A stretch of DNA of 64,000 nucleotides from the NCBI RefSeq assembly GCF_963082655.1, contig NC_081554.1, forward strand, positions 45,070,291 through 45,134,290. The letters run 5' to 3'. Below the pieces are notes generated by a model. The model saw only the letters and a list, made by a program, of their open reading frames with translations. It was not told where the DNA came from and did no database searches. The translations under genes and the position numbers were made by a program. The first letter of the stretch is position 1. The number at the start of each line of letters is the position of its first letter. Below, one piece after another: positions 22,387-33,414 of the stretch. This DNA comes from Stomoxys calcitrans (Eukaryota > Arthropoda > Insecta > Diptera > Muscidae).

Positions 22387-22669
22387 CTGTCATTTTAGGG
22401 TGAATTGAAGTTCAATTTCCATATGGTCATGTTGGTTTTTATCAGTTTCAAGAGTTTTGCACAAATGCACGCTCATTGATGTGTGAGTAGACGAGTTTGC
22501 CTCGCAAATAATTGAATGAAATCAATTCACATCCTTTCATTCGCTGTCAATGTATACATAGTATATGTGAATGTACACTCGTATAAACTCACTTACATTT
22601 GTATGGCTGTATGACATTGTAATACATCTCAAATGGACGTGTCTGAGAGACTTTTGTTAACAACTACTC
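22387..22669. other. Unique segment between HLE and satellite
   Basis: Contains tgtatacatagtatatgtgaatgtac-type AT/TG sequence near 22548-22575. No gene seen. Confidence 0.4.
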
Positions 22670-23158
22670 ATAAGAGGACTAGGTCTCAACCAGTGTTACC
22701 ATTCATGAGTTTTGACCATAATTGACTTTAAATCTAGTCTTTAATAAACTGGAAAAAAACAAGGAACCAATATTCAGGGATATAAGTCACCAGATATCAA
22801 CAAAAATTGTCTGTTGATATTTAATTAAATTTTTATAGCACCCTCGACATAAGAGGAATAGGTCTCATTCTGTGCTACCATTCTTGAGTTTTGACTATAG
22901 TTGACTTTAAATGTAATCTTTAATGAACTGGGAAAAAACAGGGAACCAACATTCAGGGATATATGTCATCAGATATCAACAAACTATGTCTGTTGATATT
23001 AAATTAAATTTTTATAGCAACCTAGTTATAAGAGGACTAGGTCTCAACCTAATCTTTAATAATCTGGGAAAACATCAGGGAACCAACATTCAAAGAAATA
23101 AGTCACCAGATATCAACAAACGTTGTCTGTTTATTTTAAATTAAATTTTTTTAGCACC
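22670..23158. repeat. 179-bp tandem satellite, 2.7 units
   Basis: Units begin at ataagaggamtaggtctca near 22670, 22849 and 23028, giving two 179-bp units and a third of about 131 bp that lacks some 48 bp after ggtctcaacct. Shared internal phrases: gggaaccaacattcagggat and ccagatatcaacaaa. Not related to HLE cores. Confidence 0.8.
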
Positions 23159-23254
23159 CATCAACGATTGAGGTTATACTTACTTTGGAATTCCATTTGT
23201 TAAACAGCGAAATATTGGTCTAAGTATTTATATATGTGGTCGTCAAGACATTTA

Positions 23255-23547
23255 GTCCGTCCGTTCGTCTGTCTTTCCGTCCGTCTGCCCTACCGTCCGT
23301 CTGTCCTTCCGTCCGTCTGTCCTTCCGTCCGTCTGTCCTTCCGTCCGTCTGTTCTTCCGTCCGTCTGTCCTTTCTTCCGTCTGTCCCTCTGCCCGTCTAT
23401 CCTTACGTCCGTCTGTTCTTCCGTCCGTCTGTCCTTCCGTCCGTCTGTGCCTCCGTCCGTTTGTCTTTCCGTCCATCTGTCCTACCGTCCGTTTGTCTTT
23501 CCGTCCGTCTTTCATTTAGTCCGTCTGTCCTTCCGTCCGTCTGTCTT
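23255..23547. repeat. GTCY microsatellite, first block
   Basis: 293 bp of ccttccgtccgtctgt-type 16-mers with many variants (cctaccgtccgt, gttcttccgtcc). Confidence 0.9.
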
Positions 23548-23680
23548 AGTACTTCCGTACTAATGGAAAGACATACGCTGTCCTTGCGTCCATGTACTCA
23601 TATTGGTCCATGTTTTGATACAATATATGGACTCCAAATAAAACAATTTGCCAATCCCAAATAAACCAGTCTGACTTTAT
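23548..23680. other. Unique HLE-like segment between two GTCY arrays
   Basis: Contains agtacttccgtactaatg, catattggtccatgttttgat and ggactccaaataaaac. The agtacttcc...taa(c/t)g...ttccaaataaac pattern is repeated after the second array (25441-25480), pointing to duplication of array plus flank. Confidence 0.65.
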
Positions 23681-25440
23681 GTCTGTCTCTCGTTCCGTAC
23701 ATCTGTCCTTTCGTCTGTCTGTCCTTCCATGCATCTATCCTTCCGTTCTTCTCTCCTTCCGTCCATCTGTGCATCCTTCCGTCCATCTGTGCATCCTTCC
23801 GTCCATCTGTCCATCCTTCCGTCTGTCCTTCCGTCCGTCTGTCCTTCCGTCCGTCTGTCCTTCCGTCCGTCTGTCCTTCCGTCCGTCTGTCCTTCCGTCC
23901 GTCTGTCCTTCCGTCCGTCTGTCCTTCCGTCCGTCTGTCCTTCTGTCCGTCTGTACTTCCGTCCGTCTGTCCTTCCGTCCGTCTGTCCTTCCGTCCGTCT
24001 GTCCTTCCGTCCGTCTGTCCTTCTGTCCTTTCGTCTTTCTGTCCTTCTGTCCGTCTGTCCTTCCGTCCGTCTGTCCTTCCGTCCGTCTGTCCTTCTGTCC
24101 GTCTGTCCTTCCGTTCTTCTCTCCTTCCGTCCATCTGTCCATCCTTCCGTCTGTTTGTCCTTTCGTCCGTCTGTCTTTCCGTTCGTGTGTCCTTCCGTCC
24201 GTCTGTCCTTCCGTCCGTCTGTCCTTCCATCCGTGTGACCTTCCGTCCATCTATCTTTCCGCCTGTTGGTCCATCCGTCCATCTGTCTTTCCGCTCGTTT
24301 GTCTTTCCATTCGTCTGTCCTTCCGTTCGTGTGTTCTCCCGTCCGCCTGTCCGTCTGTCCTTTCGTCCGTCTGTCCTTCCGTCCTTCTATCCTTCCGTCC
24401 GTCAGTCCTTCCATCCGTGTGTCCTTCCGTCCATCTATTCTTCCTTCCGTCCGTCTGTCCGTCCTTCCATCCGTGTATCCTTCCATCCATCTATCCTTCT
24501 GTCCGTCTATCCTTCCTTCCGTCTATCCTTCCTTCCGTCTGTCTGTCCTTCCATCCGTGTGTCCTTCCGTGCATATATCCTTCCGTTCTTCTCTCCTTCC
24601 GACCATCTGTCCATCTTTCCATCTGTCCTTCCGTCCCTTTGTCCTTCCGTCCATCTATCCTTCCGTCCATCTGTCCTTCCGTCCCTTTGCCCTTCCGTCC
24701 ATCTATCCTTTCGTCCGTCAGTCCTCCAGTCCATCGGTCCTTCCGTCCATCTATCCTTCTGTCCTTCCTTCCATCTATCCTTCCGTCCGTCTGTCTGTCC
24801 TTCCATCCGTGTGGCCTTCCGTGCATCTGTCCTTCCGTTCTTCTTTCCTTCCTTCTGTCCTTCCGCCCCTTTGTCCTTCCGTCCCTTTGTCCTTCCGTCC
24901 ATCTATCCTTCCGTCCATCTATCCCTCTGTCCGTTTTTCCTTCCGTCCGTCTATCCTTCCGTCCGTCTGTCTGTCCTTCCATCCGTGTATCCTTCCGTGC
25001 ATCTATCCTTCCGTTCTTCTCTCCTTCCATCCATCTGCCCATCTTTCCGTCTGTCCTTCCGTCCCTTTGTCCTTTCCGTTCGTCTGTCCTTCCGTCCGTC
25101 TATTCTTCCGTCCGTTTGTCCTTCCAATCGTGTGTCCTTCCGTTCGTCTTTCCTTCCGTCCGTCCTTCATTCCATCCGTCTGACCTTCCATCCGTGTGTC
25201 CTTCCGTCCATCTATCCTTCCTCCCGTATGTCCTTCCTGTCTTCTGTCCTTGCATCCGTGTATCCTTCTGTCCGTCTGTTCTTCCGTTCGTCTGTCCTTC
25301 CTTCCGACTGTCCTTCCATCCGTGTATCCTTTCGTCCGTCTGTCCTTCCGTTCGTCTGTCCTTTCTTCCGACTGTCCTTCCGTCCGGCTGTCCTTCCGTC
25401 CGTCTGTCCGTTTATTCTTCCATCTGTCTATTCTTCCATC
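23681..25440. repeat. Giant GTCY microsatellite, 16-nt higher-order unit
   Basis: About 1760 bp. The left 350 bp are nearly pure ccttccgtccgtctgt; to the right, longer composite units appear (ccttccatccgtgtgtccttccgtccatctatcc and ccgttcttctctccttcc recur). An open frame of 597 codons crosses it only because GTCY repeats rarely form stop codons in that frame. Confidence 0.9.
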
Positions 25441-25530
25441 AGTACTTCCGAACTAACGTAGATTCCAAATAAACGAATCTGCCTATATAACTTCTTGAGT
25501 CCCTGGACAGAGCAATTCTTATGCGATTTA

Positions 25531-25964
25531 ACTGATACCCTTTGACATCTTGAGCACGAACAGGAAGACTCATGTACTAAAAAAAGAACTGTCTCCTAAT
25601 AGATCTAACAGCACTTACCTCTTTTAGCAATCTTTAAATCTTTATGTACATCTTTCAAAGTTGTTTTTCGTCTTCCCCTCATAATGCTTTATTTATTCAT
25701 TTGTCTTGTATGTCTTTGTCTTGGTATGTTATAACAAAAGATGTGATGAATACTGACCCAAAAGATGCCAGGGTCTCATATGGCCATTTGTGTCATTGAT
25801 GTGAATTCATTTGTTAAAGAGGACAAGCAGAGCATTGGTATTTCACATAATTAATTTATGGCAGATATTAAGACCCATCTACTTTTTAATCCCGTATCAT
25901 TTATACTGTCCAAGATGATCATTTATTATACGAATGAAGCGAAAAAAAGGCCTCAACAACGATT

Positions 25965-26001
<37 letters not shown>

Positions 26002-26700
26002 ACCTCACCACCCACTCACTCACTCATCAAGAATTGCCTTTTGTGAAAGACAAGAAAATCGGCTACTTCTCTACATTCGAGTCAGGGCAAAACTGAAGCG
26101 TTACCCACCGAATTCAATCATAGCGTTGTTTTCCAATGTTGCTGTGTGTTAATGATACCAACTGTCAGGCAAGCGTTTAACACAAACACAAATGATAGAA
26201 TAACAGAATAACACTTATTATTTCCGGTTTACTTCTTTATCATCTCTGAATTCTGATTCCTTCAACCATCCATCTATCCACCGCCCCCCCGCCCACATAA
26301 CTGCCATCTTGTCGGCTGCCATCTTGTTTGTCGTCCCATTGTTGTGTGGAAAATAATATTACATTGTTGTCGACAAGGAGACAAACTAACAAATAAGCAA
26401 ACAAACAAAAGAGCGAGCGAACACAGAAATATGTCTCTAAAGGCAAATAAAAAATTACTTTTGATATCTGAAATAAATATAAAACACATTTCATTTTGTC
26501 ATTTTCAATGGTCATCGACAATAGAAAAACGGGCTGCTGTATAGGAAGGAGTTGGGCAAAGGGTAGGAGTAGTTTCGGGATGAGTTTAGGAAAGCCATAT
26601 CTAAAGTCTGATCGCTGTGAACAGTGTTTTATAGGGATACAGCGTATGCGTATTGTACTCTGTATAAGAAGAAATTTCGGAAGTATTGTACATGGATAGG
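25531..26700. other. Unique DNA with a long C homopolymer
   Basis: No exon recognised. Contains the C-run at 25966-26001, ACTC repeats after it, and an (ACAA)-like stretch near 26385-26410. Open frames rich in proline here come from the C-run. Confidence 0.5.
25966..26001. repeat. Poly(C) homopolymer, 36 nt
   Basis: An uninterrupted run of 36 C (G on the other strand), followed by acctcaccacccactcactcactc. Very rare length for a C homopolymer in AT-rich DNA; the exact length may be uncertain in the assembly. Confidence 0.9.
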
Positions 26701-27323
26701 GTAAGGGCAGGGTCCGCTCAACAAAGTTTGGATGTTAGATCTACTTTATTTTCTTGATTTTGGTGATAGATTGGAGAAGCCAAACCCTTTGTCCCAAAAT
26801 TGCATTTGTAGGGTGGGGAAGACCCTCAAACACCAGCGAATAAATTTTTATCTCAGATTTGTACTGTATTTTTAAATACCTTACATTTGATACCCATATT
26901 GCCCAAAGTGGTAAAAGTGTCCTGTAGGGTGGTGTTTTGGGTGGTTGGGGACCCCCCATAATGAGGGTGACATTTTAATGCCAAGTTCGCACTCTACTCT
27001 TAAATACCTTTCATTTGATACCCATCTTGTCCCAATCGGTAAACATATCCGTTTGGGTGGGTTTTGGAATGGGGCGTCCCCCTTGGTTATTTGACCCCAA
27101 AATGTTATACCAATTTCGTGTTTTTTTGGGGTACCATAATTTGGCATCTAAAATTTCGTTGAAATCTCCGAGATCTCCCTTTCGGGGGTATGGGGGAGGG
27201 TCCGCATCCCCCTCGGATATTAAAAAATGTGGTACCCTGTTTCCACCGGGGGCTCAAACTCTACCTACAAATTGGCTCAACCGTTTTTTGGTCTATACGA
27301 AACAGACAAACAAACAAAGCGCA
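26701..27323 (+). mobile_element. D-type element, 3' part with CAAA end
   Basis: Units contain catttgatacccatattgcccaa and gtttgggtgggttttggaatgg. The end is diagnostic: ggctcaaccgttttttggtctatacg, then cagacaaacaaacaaa. Directly followed by a SINE. No protein coding visible. Confidence 0.6.
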
Positions 27324-27475
27324 AGAAGTTTTTACATGGTATAGTACCTCACAAATGTTGCCAGCATTAGGAGGGGAAACCCACCGTTGAAAATTATTTC
27401 CGTTGTTCTCGCCAGGATTCGAACCCGAGCATTCAGCGTCATAGGCGAACATGGTAACCTCTGTGCTACGGTGGC
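27324..27475 (-). mobile_element. tRNA-derived SINE, head portion
   Basis: Reverse orientation: tgttgccagcattaggagggg, ctcgccaggattcgaaccc (box B complement), gctacggtggcc (box A/start complement). The 3' half is missing, cut at the D-element end. Confidence 0.8.
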
Positions 27476-27594
27476 CTCTGTACATTGTGGTTAGACAAAT
27501 TGCTGTGACCACTGTTGTGAGGCTGAAATTTGTTTCTGATAGTCTCGCCAGGATTCCATGCATGCGAAACGGTGACCACTATCGCCCAGGACTA
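27476..27594 (+). mobile_element. LOA-type and SINE scraps
   Basis: tgtggttagacaaattgctg and accactgttgtgaggctg match the VRQIAATT segment of the LOA-type copy near 55.06 kb, here on the plus strand. A SINE scrap (tctcgccaggattcca) follows at 27541-27557. Confidence 0.5.
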
Positions 27595-27773
27595 TATCTT
27601 TATAAAATGCCCATATAAACCAATCTATCGCATTGATTTCTTGAGCCTCTAGAGGGCGAAATTATCATCCGATTTGGCTGAAATTTCGCAAACCGGATCT
27701 TTTATGACCTCCAACATTCTTGTCAAGTATAGTCTAAATTGGTCCATAACCATGAATAGCTCCCACATAAACC
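27595..27773 (-). mobile_element. Helentron-like element, A core fragment before the gap
   Basis: One core unit (cccatataaaccaatct, cttgagcctctagagggcg, tccgatttggctgaaatttcg) running into the N gap. Confidence 0.6.
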
Positions 27774-27973
27774 NNNNNNNNNNNNNNNNNNNNNNNNNNN
27801 NNNNNNNNNNNNNNNNNNNNNNNNNNNNNNNNNNNNNNNNNNNNNNNNNNNNNNNNNNNNNNNNNNNNNNNNNNNNNNNNNNNNNNNNNNNNNNNNNNNN
27901 NNNNNNNNNNNNNNNNNNNNNNNNNNNNNNNNNNNNNNNNNNNNNNNNNNNNNNNNNNNNNNNNNNNNNNNNN
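27774..27973. other. Assembly gap, 200 N
   Basis: Exactly 200 N, the look of a fixed-size scaffold gap; the true size is unknown. Left flank is A core, right flank is gaaaaaaagttattac, so a repeat boundary is hidden here. Confidence 0.99.
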
Positions 27974-28044
27974 GAAAAAAAGTTATTACATTTTTTTTTG
28001 GTAGCGGCTTTCATCAGCCACCCTGTATGTATTTCGCCATGGAG

Positions 28045-28350
28045 GCCACCGTAGCGCAGAGGTTAACATGTCCGCCTATGTCGCTGAACGCCTGGGTTCG
28101 AATCCTGACGAGACCATCAGAAAAAATTTTCAGCGGTGGTTTTCCCCTACTAATGCTGGCAACATTTGTGAGGTACTATGCCATATAAAACTTCTCTCCA
28201 AAGAGGTGTGGCACTGCGGCACGCCGTTCGGATTCGGCTATAAAAAGGAGATCCCTTATCATTGAGCTTAAACTTGAATCGGACTGCACTCATTGATATG
28301 TGAGAAGTGTGCTTCTGTTCCTAAGTGGAATGTTCATGGGCAAAATTTGT
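28045..28350 (+). mobile_element. tRNA-derived SINE, near full length
   Basis: GCCACCGTAGCGCAGAGGTT (start and box A), gggttcgaatcctgacg (box B), then the body tgctggcaacatttgtgagg, ctgcggcacgccgttcgg, ggctataaaaaggag, and tail ggaatgttcatgggcaaaat. About 306 bp. Confidence 0.9.
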
Positions 28351-28351
28351 A

Positions 28352-28502
28352 TTTGTATATGTATGTCGTCCGATTTTCACTTCTAGAGCCACTGCAAGCG
28401 CATTGATTGATCACTCCTGCCAACATTTTGCTCAACGCTTTCCTCACTATCTAAGAAGTTTGGTCGTAATCGGTTCAGATTTGAATGTAGCTCCCATATC
28501 AT
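28352..28502 (-). mobile_element. Helentron-like element, E core fragment
   Basis: Matches the window start (ccgattttcactt, gagccactgcaagcgcattg, ttgctcaacgctttcctcac). Cut on the right by the mariner copy. Confidence 0.6.
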
Positions 28503-29532
28503 GGGTGATTTTTTAAGAGGAAAGTTTTTCTAAAAAAAAGGGGAAAAAAAACGCATAATGTTCAGAAAAATTAATGAAATCTTTATTTGAATCGATAGAA
28601 CGGTCCATAAACTCCACCTCAAATGGTCAATCCTCTAAGTTTAATTTTGGAATACTCTTTCCAACATTTCGGCCGGTATCTCACGAATAAATGCTTCAAT
28701 AATGTCTTCCAATGCGTCAATTGCAGCGGGCATGTCTGTATAGACATGAGCTTTAACATAGCCCCACAAAAAATAGTCTAAAGGTGTTAAATCGCACTAA
28801 CCAGGCGGCCACTTGACCGGTCCCGAACGTGAAATGAAATGTTCACCGAACCCGCCTCTCAATAAGTCCATTGTTATGCATGCGGTGTGGCATGAAGCAC
28901 CGTCTTGTTGAAACCACATGTCATGCAAGTCAAGCTCTTGCATTTTGAGCAAAAAAGAAAAATTGGATAACATCTAATGGGAGTGCTCACCATTAACAGT
29001 TATGTTACGATTTGCATCACCTTTGAAGAAGTACGGTCCAATGATTCCACCAGCCCATAAACCGCACCAAAATGTGACTTTCTGTGGATGCATTGCATTT
29101 TGGGCAAAAAAATAAGTTGGATGACATCTCATGGTAGCGTTCACCATTCACAGTTAAGTTACGATTCGCATCATCTTTGAAGAAGTACGGTCCAATTATT
29201 TCACCAGCCCATAAACCAAACTGTGACTTTTCTGGATGCATTGGTAGCTCTTGCAATGTTTCTGGCTGATCTTTACTTTAAATTCGACAATTCTGCTTGA
29301 CCCTAAAATGAGCTTCGTCGCTGAAGAAGAAGAAGCACGCTATGAACTTTCTTAACAGAGCACGCATTTTGTTAATAAAATTCAATAATTTGCAAGCATT
29401 GTTCGTTTGCAACACGATTAGTGATTAAATTATAGACCAAACTGAAAATGTTTGACAGTGAAACAGAACACGAAACGTGCGTGAGCTGTTTAAACCAGTG
29501 TTGCATAAACATAATAGCTAAAAAATCACCCT
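28503..29532 (-). pseudogene. Tc1/mariner-family transposon with broken transposase
   Basis: Terminal inverted repeat GGGTGATTTTTTA at 28503 and its complement ending at 29532. Reverse-strand transposase pieces, in protein order: KFIARF-like start region, LQELPMHPEKSQFGLWAG, GPYFFKDDANRN, an MWFQQDG segment holding the second acidic residue (about 28920-28880), RGGFGEHFISRS, and LTPLDYFLWGYVKAHVY with the third acidic residue. A DDE transposase of this superfamily cuts and pastes at TA; no clean TA duplication is seen. It is broken by frame changes and by an internal tandem duplication (28940-29244). Confidence 0.8.
28940..29244. repeat. Internal tandem duplication in the mariner copy
   Basis: 28940-29094 and 29095-29244 are two diverged copies of the same segment, each running from gcattttgrgcaaaaaa to ggatgcattg. 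The duplication puts a second, out-of-frame AGGIIGPYFF segment in the transposase. Confidence 0.85.
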
Positions 29533-29549
29533 TTTTAAGAAGTACACTC

Positions 29550-30585
29550 TCAAACGCTAAAAAAGTTAAGGTGCGAGATCGCTTCATCTGGCGACTATAT
29601 CAGTTTATGAACCGACTTGGATCATATTTGGAACAGTTGTTGGTGGTCAAACCAAAACACTTCATGCCAAATATCTGTCAATTGCGTCTTCTACATCCGG
29701 GATCGGATTATATGGGAGCTATATCAGGTTATGAACTGATATGAGAAGTGCTTGGCACTGTTGTCATAGGTAGGAACAAAACACTTTATGCAAAATTCAG
29801 CCAAATCGGATACAAATTGCGCCCTCTAGCGGCTCTGGAAGTCAAGATCCAAGATTGGTGTATATGGGAGCTATATCAGTTTATGAGCCAATTTGAGCTA
29901 TACTTAGCAGAGTTGTTGTTAGTCAGAACTAAATCGTGTAAGAATTGCGCCCTCTAGCGGCTCAAAAAGTCGAGATCCGAAATCGGTTTATATGGCAGCT
30001 ATATTAGATAATGAACTGATTTAGGCCTTACTTAGCAGAGTTGTTGCTAGTCAGAACAAAACACTTGGTGCAAAATATCAGCCAAATCGGGTAAGAATTG
30101 CGCCCTCTAGAGGATTAAGACGTAAGGATCCTAGATCGGTGTATATGGGAGCTATATCAGCTTATTAACCGATTTGGACAATACATTGCAGAGTTGTTGG
30201 ATATCAAAACAAAACACTTGGTGCAAAATGTCAGCCAAATCGGATAAGAATTGCGCCCTCTAGAGGCTCAAGAAGTCGAGATCCGATATCGGGCTATATG
30301 GCAGCTATACCTAAACATGGACCAATTTGGCCCATCTACAATCTCAACCAAGCTGTATCAAGAAGTATTTATGCAATATTTCAAGCACCTAGCTTTACTT
30401 TTTCGAAAGTTAGCTTGCGTTTGATAGACAGACAGACGGATGGACATGGCTAAACAAACTAAAAATGTCCAGACTATCAAGCAGATATTTGTACACTTTG
30501 TTGGGTCTCAGATCAATATTTCGATGTGTTACAAACGTAATGACGAATTGCGTATACCCCATCCAATGATGGAGGGTATTAAGAT
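29550..30585 (+). mobile_element. Helentron-like element, A core, 5' truncated
   Basis: Starts within the core at gcgagatcgcttcatctgg, followed by about five more units (gcgccctctagcggctc, gtatatgggagctatatcag), a minimal GACR tract (gacagacagacggatggac), tatcaagcagatatttgtac and the terminus ccaatgatggagggtatta. Confidence 0.7.
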
Positions 30586-30838
30586 CCGCCTAGAGTAGCA
30601 GTTGGGCAAGTGTATTTTGTTTTAATAGTTAGATGTCTTTATTTGGTTGAATAATATAAAGTGAAGTAATTTTCTCTTGCTGCGTTGCAAAAGGAAAATG
30701 GTCTTAAGAGCATTGTTTCAACAGGAAGACATATGTTTTTTGGCATATGCGACCTACAAGTTTAGTGGTACCAAACGAAATCGCTATCTAGGAAAACACT
30801 TAAATGCTATTACAAAGCAAAAACACATTTTCTGCTTG
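30586..30838. other. Unique segment
   Basis: No recognisable feature; a 62-codon open frame here has no known motif. Confidence 0.4.
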
Positions 30839-31904
30839 ACTGAAAAACACTTAAAAAGGCGTTAAGTTCGGCCGGGGCGAACTTAGGATACCCAACACCT
30901 CGGGTATATATGTATACCACCTTTCGTCATAATCCGTCATTGACTGGTCCAATAAGTACAAGTCATTATTAAATTTTGTAGAACAAAATATTGGTCTTTT
31001 TGATAGCTATATCCAAATATAAAACGATCTGAAATATATACAATACGGATGTCGAAAAGCCTAATATAAGTCACTGAGTCAAATTTCGCCGCAATCGGAT
31101 TATAAATGTGCCTTTTATGGGGCTAAGACTTTATATCGAGAGATCGGTCTATATAGCAGCTATATCCAAATCTGGACCGATCTGGGCAAAATTGATTAGG
31201 GATGGCGAAGGGCCCAACACAACTCACTGTCCCGCATTTTGACGAAATCGGTCAATAAATGCGTATTTTATGGGACCAAAACCTTAAATCGAGAGATCGG
31301 TCTATATGATAGCTATATCCAAATCTAGACCGATCTGAGCCAAATTGCAGAAAGATGTCGAGGGGTCTAAAAAAAATCTCGCTGTCCCAAATTACGGCAA
31401 CACGGGGCAGTAAATGCGCCTTTTATGGGCCCAAAACCTGAAATCGAGAGATCGGATCCAAATCTGGACCGATCTGGACCAAATGGCAAAAGGATGTCGA
31501 AGGGCATAACACAAATCACGTTCCCTAATTTCGGCGACATCGGAAAATAAATGGGCCTTTTATAGTCCCAAAACCTTAAATCGAGGGATCGGTCTATATG
31601 GCAGCTATATCCAAATCTGGGCCGATCTGGGTCAAATTGAAGTTGGATGTCTAAGGACCTAACACAAATCACGTTCCCTAATTTAGTCGACATCGGAAAA
31701 TAAATGGTTCCAAAACCTGAGATCTATCTGTATGGCAGCACTTTTCACTTTATTCGGGACTATCGGCTGATTGGTCTATATGGCAGCTACATCTTGATAT
31801 GGTCAGATTTTGACCATTTGCGGTTCGTACATTGGTGACACTACCGTATCTCAGTGGTCTGAATTTCAGCAAAATCGGTTCAAAAATGTGGCTTTTTGGG
31901 CTTT
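30839..31904 (+). mobile_element. Helentron-like element, B core, 3' truncated
   Basis: 5' terminus aaaaaggcgttaagttcggcc and ggggcgaacttaggatacccaacacctcgggtat; core units gagagatcggtctatat with aaatcggtcaataaatgcg. It fades out near 31900 before any microsatellite. Confidence 0.65.
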
Positions 31905-33130
31905 AAATCCCATACTTACGAAAATCTTATCCGCAACGGGTCAGAATTATTTGTATTCCATGATAAGTCATATTGCTATAGAAATAAGGCCATACATATT
32001 CGACACTGGACATATTATGAAATATTTTATCTGCCATCCAGTTAACTTGGTCAACTTTATATTTGATTTATTTTGATAACAGCAATTAGGAAATCACTGT
32101 GCGTAAAACCATTAATAAACTTAGGTCATGGTAAGGAAGAAAAAAATTGTAAATGTTTTATGGATGTGTTAGAGTTAGAACAACACTACCAATACGAGTG
32201 TATGTATGTACGTGTACGTGTTCGTACGAGTGAATTGCTGTTAGTAGTTGTCATTGTGTGACAATACGCGCGTCAGCAAGGATGAGTGAGTGAACGGTGG
32301 TGTTCTACGGACACAACAGAGCTTAAAGTATTTGGATTCGTTGTGAGGGGACGAAAAGGTCATCATGTGATGTCTCCCTGGGGAACAATAAACAATGATT
32401 GTATATGAGTGTTGGCGCGTGTTGTCCTTGTGTGTTTCACACACACACACACACACACACATACACATAATATTGGCCTGCCACTTGAGGTGTCCGTTAT
32501 TTTGTTGGCATTGTTTTTGTAGGCGGATGTGTGAAAATGTAAAACTATGTACTTAAATTGTCAACAAATACCAAAACAATAAACATTGTTTTTATATTAA
32601 ATTAATTACATTTTTTTTGGGGATTTTATTTGTCTGGTTTTCCCCGTCTGCCATGGTTTAACAGCGAAAACTTATGACGACAAAAACGTGTATTTAACAA
32701 CAAAATATATTGAGCAGGCTCATACAAAAAAAAGCCATTTAGCGTTTGTGCTGCCATCGGTCCCCAAATCCCCGAGGAGCATTTAGTTGTTATTAGAAAC
32801 ACATTTAGAAACGCGCTTTTTCCTTGGTATTAGCCATAAAATATAGTCATTAATGATAATGTCAATGTATAAAAACAAGTCAAGGTTGACCATTATTCTT
32901 GGTTATTGAATCCTCAAAATCGTGATGAAATTGTTGAAGTGGGGTCTAGGTATTGAACATAACGATGTATGTATTAGGATATATTTTAGTTTGCTTTAGA
33001 ATTTTAAGCATATAATAGCGCTATGGGGAGAAAATGGAAGGACATTTAGATATTCCATGAGTTAAAATGCGATTTTACCTTATTTTGCTTTGATAATGGG
33101 GAATATAAATGTGTTGCCAATTCAAACGAC
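31905..33130. other. Unique AT-rich DNA with CA repeat
   Basis: A (CA)n tract at 32439-32460. No exon recognised. Confidence 0.5.
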
Positions 33131-33414
33131 CACATGCCCACCACCATAGGATAGGGGTATACTCATTTAGTCATTCCGTTTGTAACACATCGAAATATTC
33201 ATTTTCGACCCTACAAAGTGTACATATTTCTGATCGTCGTAATATGCGAAGACGACTGAGCGATGTCCGTGTGTCTGTCCGTCCGTCCACCTGTCCGTTA
33301 GTTGTAATCACGCTACAATATTTAAAAATTGAAATATTGAGTTGAAATTTTGGACAGATTCTTATTTCTCTATACGCAGGTAAAGTTTTTGAATAGGACA
33401 AATCGGACTATATA
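33131..33414 (-). mobile_element. Helentron-like element, C core, 3' portion
   Basis: Terminus ccaccaccataggataggggtatac, atcgaaatattcattttcgaccc, a short GTCY tract (gtgtctgtccgtccgtcc, 33272-33293), then ttggacagattcttatttctc leading to the core start. Interrupted at about 33414 by a D element; resumes near 34617. Confidence 0.65.

Larger units (their letters stand above)
23163..25530 (-). mobile_element. Helentron-like element remnant overrun by GTCY expansion
   Basis: A degraded 3' terminus (gaggttatacttactttggaattcc, cgaaatattggtctaag) leads into two GTCY arrays separated by 133 bp of unique HLE-like sequence. A remnant of A core follows (ttccaaataaacgaatctgcc, cttcttgagtccctgg, agcaattcttatgcg). 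No 5' terminus remains. Confidence 0.6.

Noticed and set aside
23679..25472. 597-codon open frame on the plus strand (and 269-, 210- and 183-codon frames on the minus strand)
   Set aside because: Entirely GTCY microsatellite; Ser-Val-Arg-Pro or Asp-Gly-Arg-Thr periodicity arises because these tetramers rarely make stops. No start context, splice sites or non-repeat domain.
25858..26152. Proline-rich frames
   Set aside because: Produced by the 36-nt C run.
27649..28054. Open frames spanning the N gap
   Set aside because: They cross 200 unknown bases, so the frame is meaningless; flanks are repeat sequence.
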